Assembly: GCF_000621625.1 (NCBI RefSeq)
Contig: NZ_KK211319.1
Location: forward strand, 67,677 to 131,676
From: Crocinitomix catalasitica ATCC 23190
Lineage (GTDB): Bacteria; Bacteroidota; Bacteroidia; Flavobacteriales_D; Crocinitomicaceae
Direction of reading: 5' to 3'
Length of the DNA: 64,000 nucleotides
Position numbers and translations under genes: made by a program. The notes beneath the pieces are model-generated. The model had not been told where the DNA came from. It saw only the letters and a list, made by a program, of their open reading frames with translations, and made no database searches. Positions 17,018 through 25,863 of this stretch are shown here, piece by piece (positions within the stretch are counted from its first letter, which is position 1; each line of letters starts with the position of its first letter).

Positions 17018-20000
17018 GTGAAAAGAATTTTATTTATACTCTTACTTGGTTTTACTTCGCAATTATTGGCTGGAGTAGGTGGAATATCTGAGGATAATCA
17101 GATGCTAAATATGGCTGATGATAGTCCGCGAGTTGAACTACCATTTCCAATTTACGATTATACGGATTATACAAACCGAAAAAAATCAAGAATTGATCTA
17201 GCCGATCCTTCAAACATTAAAACAGATATTGTTTATAATCCTGAAACGGACTCCTACGAAATAATTCAAAAAATTGGTGATCGTTATTATAGATACCCTA
17301 CTTCAATGAAAAGGGAAGAGTATTTAGAATATCAAAGAAAAAAGGCTTTAGAAGAGCATCTAAGTAATAAAATTGACGAAACTAACGAAGAAGAAAATAA
17401 TATTCTTCAACCAAGTGTAAGTGTTAAAAGTGAGGCGTTTAAGAATATATTTGGTAGTGATGAAATAAGTATTCGGCCACAAGGTACGGCTGAGCTTTCG
17501 TTCGGTGTGAACGTTTCGCGTTATGATAATCCAGCGCTTCCAGAAAAACAAAGACGTGTTGCTACTTTCGACTTTCAACAACAAATTCAATTGAATATGG
17601 TTGGACAAATTGGTGATAAGTTAAAGTTAACCATTAGTCAAAATACGCAAGCAACCTTTAATTTCCAGAATCAAGTTAAAATTGAATATACGGGATATGA
17701 AGATGAAATTATTCAAAAAATTGAGGCAGGTAACGTAAGTTTACCATTAAACACGACATTAATTCAAGGATCACAAAGTTTATTTGGAATTCGAACGGAT
17801 TTAAAATTTGGTCGTTTAACAGCGCAAACAATTTTATCACAACAAAAAGCACAAAGACAAGAAATTAATGTTGCCGGAGGTGCTCAAGTTCAAGATTACG
17901 AAGTAGAGGTAGATAATTATGAAGCGAATAAACACTATTTCTTAAACTATTATCATCGTGAGCATTACGATTCTGCAATGCGTACAATGCCTATTGTAAG
18001 TTCGGGTGTTTTTATTACTAAAATTGAGGTTTGGGTTACCAATCGTATTAATAGAGTGGAGGATACACGAAACTTTATTGCATTTACAGATTTAGGTGAA
18101 GGTAATCCTTCAAATTTTCAAGGTTTTCCGATCGATAATAGTCCAACAAGTGACTTACCTAACAATGATGCCAATTCATTATATGCAGAACTATCTGGGG
18201 CCTCAGAAATTCGCGAGTTTTCAAGTGCAGTTGCTAAATTAGCTTCTTATGCGGGATCACCAGGACCATTCGTTCAATCTGTTCATTATGAAAAAGTAGA
18301 AAATGCACGACAATTAAGTGAACAAGAATTTACTTATAATGCTCAATTAGGTTTTGTATCCTTACGTTCACCATTAAATCAAGATGAAGTTTTAGGTGTT
18401 GCATATCAATATACTTTAAACGGTAGAACATACCAAGTAGGGGAATTTACGAATGATGTTCCTGTACAAGAAGGATCGAAAAGTGGTTTGATTCTAAAAT
18501 TACTTAAAGCAACTGTTGTTAATCCAAGTAATAAAACTTGGGATTTAATGATGAAGAACGTTTATTCAATTGGTGCATACCAAGTAAGTGCAGCAGATTT
18601 TACATTTGACATTTGGTACAATAATCCTTCTACGAGTGTAAATATTAATTATCTGCCATATGAAGGTGTTAATGATGTTCTCTTGATGCAACAATTAGAT
18701 TTGGATAGATTGAATTTAAATCAACAATTATACGGTGATGGACGATTTGATTTTGTTCCAATAGTCTATGAAGGTAATAGGGCGACCAATGGTGGTACTA
18801 TTGATCCCCGGACGGGACGAGTCTACTTTACTACGGTAGAACCTTTTGGTAATTTATTGTATGAAAAACTGAGAGCTAAGGAAATGTCGGTGACTGAGGC
18901 TAATAGAATTGCATTTACAGAATTGTATGACTCAACTAAAACAGCTGCTCAGCAAATACCGAGTAAGAATAGGTTTTTGATAAAAGGTAGTTATAAATCT
19001 TCAGTCAGTTCTGAAATTTCTTTGAATGCGTTAAATGTGCCTGAAGGAAGTGTAAGTGTAACCGCTGGTGGGGCAAAACTAACAGAGGGTGTAGATTATA
19101 CCGTAGATTATAACTTGGGTAGAGTTCGTATCTTGAATCAAGGTATTCTTGAGTCGCAAACGCCTATTAAAGTACAGTTAGAAAGTAATTCCTATTATGG
19201 TATTCAGTCAAAATCACTTGTAGGAGCCCATTTCAATTACGAATTTAATAAGGACTTTAACTGGGGAGCAACAGTTATGAACTTAACTGAAAAACCGCTT
19301 ACTACTAAAGTTAATATTGGTGATGAACCAATGAGTAATACTGTTATTGGTACGGATATTAGTTACCGGACGGATGCACCCTTTTTAACCAAGTTGGTTG
19401 ATTATTTACCATTCATTAGTACCAAAGAAAAGTCGAGTATTACAGCTTATGGAGAATTTGCATATTTAATTCCAGGTACGCAAAGAGCAATTAGTAAAGA
19501 AGGCGTTTCTTATATCGACGGTTTTGAAGGAAGTCAAAGTTCTATTGATTTACGATTGTATGGTTCATGGAGATTGGCATCAGTTCCACAAGGACAGGCC
19601 GATTTATTTCCAGAGTCAGCTATAAAAACTGGTACACAAGCAGGGTTTAATAGGAGTCAATTGGCTTGGTATCAAATTGATTTTTCTACTTTCTATCAAA
19701 ATTCAAGTGCAACTCCTGATCATTTAAAAGATGACGAAGATATTTTATTAAATTCTCAATACCATCAACTAGCACAAGATCAATTATTTCCAAACAATGA
19801 CGTTCAAGTAGGTACATTGAATAATATATCAGTGTTAGATTTGGCTTATTATCCAAAAGAAAGGGGTGCATATAATTATGATACTACAGCTGCTTTTATT
19901 GACGAAAATGGAGAGTTCAACAATCCAGAAGATCGATGGGGTGGAATTATGCGTGCCTTAAGTACAACGAATTTTGAAACTGCGAATGTTCAGTTTATTC

Positions 20001-23000
20001 AATTCTGGATGTTGGATCCATTTAATGACGACGCAACTGATTCTATGACGACTAACCTCGGTGGGGGTGATTTATATTTCAATTTGGGTAATATATCAGA
20101 GGACGTTTTACCTGATTCAAGAAAAAGTTTTGAAAGTGGCTTACCAACTGGGCCGAGTGTAGGAGATCCTAAAGATTATGATACAACTGCATGGGCAGCT
20201 GTGTCTAACGAACAAGTTATTGTAAATGCATTCGATAATGATGGTACTACAAGAACCTTCCAAGATGTTGGATTGGATGGATTTGGAGATGAAATGGAGC
20301 GTGTAAAGTTCAGTAATTTCGTTAGTTGGGTAAATTCAAGTTCACTTTCGGTAGATGCTAAAGCGAAATTATTAAATGATCCTTCAAGTGATAATTTTAA
20401 TTATTATCGAGATGATATTTATGATACGAACGAATATAATATTTTGCGTCGTTATAAATATTTTAACGGTATGGAAGGGAATTCAGCAACATCTGAATTC
20501 TCTGCAGATAAAAATGATGAAGGTTATCCAACAGCAGGTACTTTGACGCCTGATATTGAAGATTTAAATCAAGATAATAACTTAAGTGAAACAGAAAGTT
20601 ACTTTCAGTATAAGGTAAGTTTAAAACCTACAGATATGCAAGTAGGTAGAAATTATATTACCAATGAGCAAATTGTAGAAGTAAGCAAAGAAACTGGTAA
20701 AACTGAAAAATGGTACCAGTTTAAAATTCCAATTGAAAATCCAGACGATATCGTAAATGGAATAGCTGATTTTCGTTCAATTCGTTTTATGAGAATGTTC
20801 TTACAAGGGTTTGACCATGAAGTTGTATTAAGATTTGCAAAATTAGAATTAATTAGAGGACAATGGAGAAAGTATCAAGATGCTTTGACTGGTCCAGGTG
20901 AAGAAATTCCGGGTGACCCTAACGGAACAGAGTTTAATTTAGCTGCAGTCAACTTAGAAGAAAACGCAGGTAAATCTCCAGTTGGATATATTATTCCTCC
21001 AAACATCGTCAGAGAACAAGATCAGGGATCATTAAATTTAAGACAGTTGAATGAGCAGTCTTTATCACTTGAGATTTGTGGATTACAAGATGGAGATGCG
21101 AGAGCAGCGTATAAAAATGTGCAATTTGATGTCAGGTCCTACAAAAAATTGAAAATGTTTGTGCATGGCGAAGCTAGGGGTGACTCCAGTCTTTTAAAGA
21201 GTGATCAATTGACCACGTTTATTCGATTAGGTACTGATTTTGACGAAAATTATTATGAATATGAGATGCCTGTTAAACTTACGCCATGGGGGACTGCGGC
21301 AAATGCATTGACGGCTGAAATTATTTGGCCGATAGCCAATGATATGGAAATTGTTTTCGATTCGTTACTGAATTTGAAAATGGAACGGGATAGGTTCGAT
21401 ATATCCACGACAAGTGAATATGTACGAGATTTACCACCAAATGATAATGGTGTATCAACACGAATTAAAGTCAAGGGTAATCCTAATCTTCAAGGCATGA
21501 AAGTGATTATGATTGGGGTTAGGAATCCATCGTCTGCCGACGACCATCCTTGGCAAAATGTGGAGGATGGCCAAGAGAAATGTGCAGAAATTTGGGTGAA
21601 CGAATTAAGATTAACCGACTTTGATCAAACTGGTGGATGGGCTTCTACGGCGAGAGTAAATATGCAGTTGGCTGATTTTGCAAATGTTAATTTAGCAGGT
21701 AACTATTCTACTCCTGGTTGGGGAGCACTTGAATCTAAAGTTAGTGATAGACAAAGGGAAACACAGATGTCCTTTGATGCATCCTCTAATATTGAATTGG
21801 GTCAATTTTTTGGAAATAAAATTAAATTACAGATACCGTTTTATGTAGGATACTCTGTCTCTGCAGTTGATCCACAATATGACCTTTTAGCACCAGATAT
21901 TCCGCTTAAAGAATATGATCTTGAGACCCGACGAGAACGCGCAAAAATATCAAGAGATATAACAAGAAGAAAATCATACAATTTCACCAATGTAAGGCGT
22001 GAACGGCCATCTGGTAAGAAAGTTTTACCATGGAATATAGAAAACTGGTCGGCTAGTTATTCTTACAACGAATTATATCAAAGGGATATCAATACCGATC
22101 ATGATATAACTAAAACATATAGAGGTGGACTAGTTTATAATTACTCTGCTAAACCGATTTTGGTCGAGCCATTTAAAAAGGTAAGTTTCTTAAATAAATC
22201 GAAATGGTTTTCTATCATTAAAGATTTTAACTTCTATGTAGGACCGAAGTCAGTTGGTTTTAATACTGATTTATCTCGAATGTATAATGAGCGTCAAAAT
22301 AGAAATGCACTTGATACCAACTTTATTTTTAAACCTACTTATTTAAAGAATTTTACTTGGAATAGAAATTATGATTTGAAATATGATCTTTCAAAGAATA
22401 TCAAGTTTACTTTCTCTGCAAATAATAGTGCTATTATTCTTGAACCAGGTGGCGCAATAAATAAAGATGCTAATCAAGGTACTGAGGATTATGAAAATTA
22501 TCAACTTTATAAAAGTAGCATTCGTAGTGCTTTTGAACCATTTGACGGCGATTCAATTAAATTTGGTGGTTATTCGCTGAATTATGGGCAGAGTTATGAC
22601 TTGAGTTATAAGTTACCATTAGATAAATTACCATTAACAGATTGGATTTCAGCAAACGCAAAATTAAGAGGAAGTTATGATTGGCGTAGAGCGCCATTGG
22701 CTGTTCCAGAGATTGGTCATACGATTCAAAATTCAAGAAATTTTACAATCAACAGCCAATTCAATATGGTGACACTTTACAATAAGATTGGTTTCTTTGA
22801 AAAAATCAATAATGATGGTAGAGGCGGTAATAATAGAGGTGGTCGACAAACTGCGAATAGAAATCAACCAGATAAGAATTCTAAGAAAGACGACGAAGAG
22901 AAAACAGAGGATAGTGAAGAAGACGAAGATGGAAAGAAAAAGAAGAAAAAAGAGCGTGAAGGTCTACATCCTATTGTAAAAACTACTGGGCGTTTGATTA

Positions 23001-24391
23001 TGTCATTTAGAAATTTCACTTTTAATTATAGTGAAAATGATGGGATGTTATTACCTGGTTATGCTGGAGAGACATCTCTATTTGGGATGGATAATTTTAG
23101 TGCGCCTTCCTTTGCTTTTACTGCAGGACAACAAAATTTAGATTTATTGGGCAGACAAAATAATGCTTGGGGTGAATTTGATTCATATGCACCTTATGCT
23201 GCAAGTAGAGGTTGGTTGGTTGAGAATTCAGGTTTGAATATTCAACATACAATCTCACATACGCAATCAATAAATGCAAGAGCTGCTTTCGAGCCGTTTA
23301 AAGATTTAAAAATTAATTTAACAGTTGATAGAAAGTATACGGAAAACGAAAACAGTTATTATCGATATAATGATACGTTGATAACAGATGGTGGAATTGG
23401 TGATTGGGAGTATCAGAATGTTGTAAATGGAGGATCGATAAGTTATACGACCATTACGTGGAAAACGGCATTTCAATCGTATGATGATGAAGATGGATCG
23501 AAAGCATTTCAAGAATTGAGAGCTTATCGTACGCAAGCATCTAAATTATTAGGTGAAGAATACGGAACAACTTTGCAGGACAATGGTTATTATGATGGCT
23601 TTGGTGAAAATCAACAAGATGTATTGATCAATTCTTTCCTTGCTGCATATACCGGTCGTTCATCAGGCAATAAATTGGTTGATCTATTCAGTACATTACC
23701 ATTGCCTAATTGGGATGCAAGGTATGACGGATTATCAAAAATGTCTTTCTTAAAAGACCGCGTTAAGAATTTTACATTATCGCATGCATATAGATCTAAT
23801 GTATCTGTAGCTAGCTTTCAAACTAACCTAGGGGCATTTGATTTTGATGGATTGCAGCAACGAGATGCATCGATGAACTTTATCTCGGAAACTCAAATGC
23901 AAAGTGTAACTATTTCAGAGCAATTTTCTCCATTAATTGGTGTAAATGCTACATGGACAGTAGGTAAGAATGGATTAATTACAAATTTCGAATACAAACG
24001 AGATCGATCAATGGCATTAAATGTAAGTAACTTGCAAATAATTGAAATGCATGGTACTGAATATGTTATTGGAGGTGGTTATAAATTCTCTAAAGTTAAA
24101 CTGCCAATAAAAATTTCGGGAAAAACTCCAGAAAGCGACTTAACAATGCGATTAGATCTTTCTATTCGTGATAACGTTTCTTTAAGTAGAAATATAATTG
24201 AAGATAGTCGACAGTTTACTTCAGGACAGAAAATGTACTCTATAAAAGCGAAAGTTGATTATAATATCGGACCAAACTTGAATATTGCATTGTACTTTGA
24301 TCGTGTAGTAAACAAACCTAAATTGTCAACAGCTTTCAACACTGCAAATACAAGGGCTGGTATCTCATTGATCTTTAATTTGGCGCAATAA
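17018..24391 (+). CDS. sprA: T9SS outer-membrane translocon SprA (Sov)
   Basis: 2457 residues, the size of the giant single-chain beta-barrel that exports T9SS cargo and is needed for gliding motility in Flavobacterium. GTG at 17018 starts a signal peptide (KRILFILLLGFTSQLLA). The N-terminal region shows the family pattern, e.g. EISIRPQGTAELSFGV and KLKLTISQNTQATFNFQNQ. Repeated amphipathic strands follow to the end (RAGISLIFNLAQ). Residues about 1929-1983 form a low-complexity insert: Gly/Arg/Asn-rich, then Glu/Asp/Lys-rich. This is the only core T9SS channel gene in the window, five bases after ruvA. PorV, PorK-N and PorU are not seen here. Confidence 0.96.
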   Translation: MKRILFILLLGFTSQLLAGVGGISEDNQMLNMADDSPRVELPFPIYDYTDYTNRKKSRIDLADPSNIKTDIVYNPETDSYEIIQKIGDRYYRYPTSMKREEYLEYQRKKALEEHLSNKIDETNEEENNILQPSVSVKSEAFKNIFGSDEISIRPQGTAELSFGVNVSRYDNPALPEKQRRVATFDFQQQIQLNMVGQIGDKLKLTISQNTQATFNFQNQVKIEYTGYEDEIIQKIEAGNVSLPLNTTLIQGSQSLFGIRTDLKFGRLTAQTILSQQKAQRQEINVAGGAQVQDYEVEVDNYEANKHYFLNYYHREHYDSAMRTMPIVSSGVFITKIEVWVTNRINRVEDTRNFIAFTDLGEGNPSNFQGFPIDNSPTSDLPNNDANSLYAELSGASEIREFSSAVAKLASYAGSPGPFVQSVHYEKVENARQLSEQEFTYNAQLGFVSLRSPLNQDEVLGVAYQYTLNGRTYQVGEFTNDVPVQEGSKSGLILKLLKATVVNPSNKTWDLMMKNVYSIGAYQVSAADFTFDIWYNNPSTSVNINYLPYEGVNDVLLMQQLDLDRLNLNQQLYGDGRFDFVPIVYEGNRATNGGTIDPRTGRVYFTTVEPFGNLLYEKLRAKEMSVTEANRIAFTELYDSTKTAAQQIPSKNRFLIKGSYKSSVSSEISLNALNVPEGSVSVTAGGAKLTEGVDYTVDYNLGRVRILNQGILESQTPIKVQLESNSYYGIQSKSLVGAHFNYEFNKDFNWGATVMNLTEKPLTTKVNIGDEPMSNTVIGTDISYRTDAPFLTKLVDYLPFISTKEKSSITAYGEFAYLIPGTQRAISKEGVSYIDGFEGSQSSIDLRLYGSWRLASVPQGQADLFPESAIKTGTQAGFNRSQLAWYQIDFSTFYQNSSATPDHLKDDEDILLNSQYHQLAQDQLFPNNDVQVGTLNNISVLDLAYYPKERGAYNYDTTAAFIDENGEFNNPEDRWGGIMRALSTTNFETANVQFIQFWMLDPFNDDATDSMTTNLGGGDLYFNLGNISEDVLPDSRKSFESGLPTGPSVGDPKDYDTTAWAAVSNEQVIVNAFDNDGTTRTFQDVGLDGFGDEMERVKFSNFVSWVNSSSLSVDAKAKLLNDPSSDNFNYYRDDIYDTNEYNILRRYKYFNGMEGNSATSEFSADKNDEGYPTAGTLTPDIEDLNQDNNLSETESYFQYKVSLKPTDMQVGRNYITNEQIVEVSKETGKTEKWYQFKIPIENPDDIVNGIADFRSIRFMRMFLQGFDHEVVLRFAKLELIRGQWRKYQDALTGPGEEIPGDPNGTEFNLAAVNLEENAGKSPVGYIIPPNIVREQDQGSLNLRQLNEQSLSLEICGLQDGDARAAYKNVQFDVRSYKKLKMFVHGEARGDSSLLKSDQLTTFIRLGTDFDENYYEYEMPVKLTPWGTAANALTAEIIWPIANDMEIVFDSLLNLKMERDRFDISTTSEYVRDLPPNDNGVSTRIKVKGNPNLQGMKVIMIGVRNPSSADDHPWQNVEDGQEKCAEIWVNELRLTDFDQTGGWASTARVNMQLADFANVNLAGNYSTPGWGALESKVSDRQRETQMSFDASSNIELGQFFGNKIKLQIPFYVGYSVSAVDPQYDLLAPDIPLKEYDLETRRERAKISRDITRRKSYNFTNVRRERPSGKKVLPWNIENWSASYSYNELYQRDINTDHDITKTYRGGLVYNYSAKPILVEPFKKVSFLNKSKWFSIIKDFNFYVGPKSVGFNTDLSRMYNERQNRNALDTNFIFKPTYLKNFTWNRNYDLKYDLSKNIKFTFSANNSAIILEPGGAINKDANQGTEDYENYQLYKSSIRSAFEPFDGDSIKFGGYSLNYGQSYDLSYKLPLDKLPLTDWISANAKLRGSYDWRRAPLAVPEIGHTIQNSRNFTINSQFNMVTLYNKIGFFEKINNDGRGGNNRGGRQTANRNQPDKNSKKDDEEKTEDSEEDEDGKKKKKKEREGLHPIVKTTGRLIMSFRNFTFNYSENDGMLLPGYAGETSLFGMDNFSAPSFAFTAGQQNLDLLGRQNNAWGEFDSYAPYAASRGWLVENSGLNIQHTISHTQSINARAAFEPFKDLKINLTVDRKYTENENSYYRYNDTLITDGGIGDWEYQNVVNGGSISYTTITWKTAFQSYDDEDGSKAFQELRAYRTQASKLLGEEYGTTLQDNGYYDGFGENQQDVLINSFLAAYTGRSSGNKLVDLFSTLPLPNWDARYDGLSKMSFLKDRVKNFTLSHAYRSNVSVASFQTNLGAFDFDGLQQRDASMNFISETQMQSVTISEQFSPLIGVNATWTVGKNGLITNFEYKRDRSMALNVSNLQIIEMHGTEYVIGGGYKFSKVKLPIKISGKTPESDLTMRLDLSIRDNVSLSRNIIEDSRQFTSGQKMYSIKAKVDYNIGPNLNIALYFDRVVNKPKLSTAFNTANTRAGISLIFNLAQ

Positions 24392-24400
24392 TCCTATATC

Positions 24401-24871
24401 ATGTCTAATTCTTTTGATTCAAATAAACTCTCTATTAGAAAGGGTAAAGCTGACGATATGTTTGGTGTGTTTGAGCTAATATGTGAGCTTGCAGAATACG
24501 AGCATGCCAGTAACGAAGTAATTACGAGTCCAGCACAACTAATTGAAGATGGTTTTGGAACCAATCCCTTGTTCGAAGTTGAAGTTGCAGAATATCATGA
24601 AAAGATTATTGGTTTTGTACTTTACTATCCACGTTATTCAACCTGGAAAGGTCCTACAATTTATCTAGAAGACTTTATTGTAACGAAAGAATATAGACGT
24701 TTAGGGATTGGTAAATTGCTCTTTGATCATCTCCATTCAATTGTTAAAGAATCGGCTGTTAAAAGGTTCGAATGGCAAGTATTAGACTGGAATACTCCGG
24801 CGATTGATTTCTACAAGGAATATAAGGCCAATTTTGAATCGGATTGGTTGAATGTGACGATCAGGTTTTAA
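24401..24871 (+). CDS. GNAT family N-acetyltransferase
   Basis: 156 residues with a single GNAT domain. Acetyl-CoA is bound by the RRLGIGKLLF loop (Q/R-x-x-G-x-G/A) after the strand IYLEDFIVTKEYR, and the C-terminal WNTPAIDFYKEY matches the last helix. The pattern (ADDMFGVFELICELAEYE, FGTNPLFEVEVAE, YSTWKGPTIYLED) is close to spermidine/diamine acetyltransferase-like members, so a polyamine or small amine is a reasonable guess for the substrate. It is 9 bp after sprA and probably co-transcribed. Its stop codon overlaps the stop of the converging prenyl synthase gene (shared TTAA at 24868-24871). Confidence 0.9.
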   Translation: MSNSFDSNKLSIRKGKADDMFGVFELICELAEYEHASNEVITSPAQLIEDGFGTNPLFEVEVAEYHEKIIGFVLYYPRYSTWKGPTIYLEDFIVTKEYRRLGIGKLLFDHLHSIVKESAVKRFEWQVLDWNTPAIDFYKEYKANFESDWLNVTIRF

Positions 24872-25839
24872 ACTTCACGATTTAATAAGTACTTCGCTAA
24901 GTTTTCTAAAGGAATTTTCTTTTCATCAGGGAAGTCGATAGCGTTAAGATTTTCCATGGCTACATTATAGTAGCTATTCATTTTAGAAAAAGTTTTCTCC
25001 TGAATATTTAAAGCTGCATATAAATCCATAACACCTTTGATTTTAGCGCCTGTATCAGTTTCATTAAGCAATCTTACCAATTCCTCTTTTTGAGCGCTAG
25101 AAGCCGCTTCAAAAGCGCTTAAAAGTAGATAGGTTTTTTTATTTGCGATGATGTCACCACCTATTTGTTTGCCAAACTTATTCTGATCTGCATATACATC
25201 CAAAATGTCGTCTTGTAATTGAAATGCAAGACCTAAATTGAGTCCAAAACCATATAGTTTATCCGCAGTATTCAATTCAGCACCACCAATCAATGCACCC
25301 ATTTTTAAACTACATGCTAAAAGTACAGCGGTTTTATTTTGAATCATTTCCAAATAATTATCGATACTAACATTATCGGCAGATTCATAATCCATATCTA
25401 ATTGCTGGCCTTCACAAACAAGACTAGCAGTATCGTTAAATAATGGTAATAATTGAACCAATAAATCGGGCGAATAAGTTGCTAATTTTTTATAAGATTC
25501 GATTAACAAGGCATCTCCACTTAAAATACCAATGTTTTCATTCCATTTTTCATGAATGGTCATCTGATTTCTTCTCAAAGGTGCATTGTCCATGATATCG
25601 TCATGTATGAGCGAGAAATTATGGAATAGCTCAATCGCTAAAGCAGCTTCAGTTGCGGATGAATAATCGTCGTTAAACATTTCGCAAGCCATCAACGTAA
25701 TTACAGGACGCATTCTTTTACCACCGATATTTAAAAAATACTGAATCGGTTCGTATAAATTTTTAGGAGAATCTGGTAATTCAAATTCGGCTAATTTTTC
25801 TTCAATAAAACGCTGGTATTTAAGAATGCTTTCAGTCAC
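24868..25839 (-). CDS. Polyprenyl (farnesyl/geranylgeranyl-type) diphosphate synthase
   Basis: 323-residue trans-prenyltransferase that lengthens isoprenoid diphosphates with IPP. The first Asp-rich motif is IHDDIMDNA and the second is QLQDDILDVY; GGKRMRP and GDALLI also fit. The residues before the first DDxxD (ELFHNFSL) suggest a short-chain (C15-C20) product; this is an inference. A second, different polyprenyl synthase is encoded at 48.5-49.4 kb, which looks like a longer-chain enzyme. The gene follows the RND exporter gene by 24 bp, suggesting one transcript. Confidence 0.92.
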   Translation of the reverse strand: MTESILKYQRFIEEKLAEFELPDSPKNLYEPIQYFLNIGGKRMRPVITLMACEMFNDDYSSATEAALAIELFHNFSLIHDDIMDNAPLRRNQMTIHEKWNENIGILSGDALLIESYKKLATYSPDLLVQLLPLFNDTASLVCEGQQLDMDYESADNVSIDNYLEMIQNKTAVLLACSLKMGALIGGAELNTADKLYGFGLNLGLAFQLQDDILDVYADQNKFGKQIGGDIIANKKTYLLLSAFEAASSAQKEELVRLLNETDTGAKIKGVMDLYAALNIQEKTFSKMNSYYNVAMENLNAIDFPDEKKIPLENLAKYLLNREV

Positions 25840-25863
25840 AATTTGTTCGAAATAAGGTTTTGA

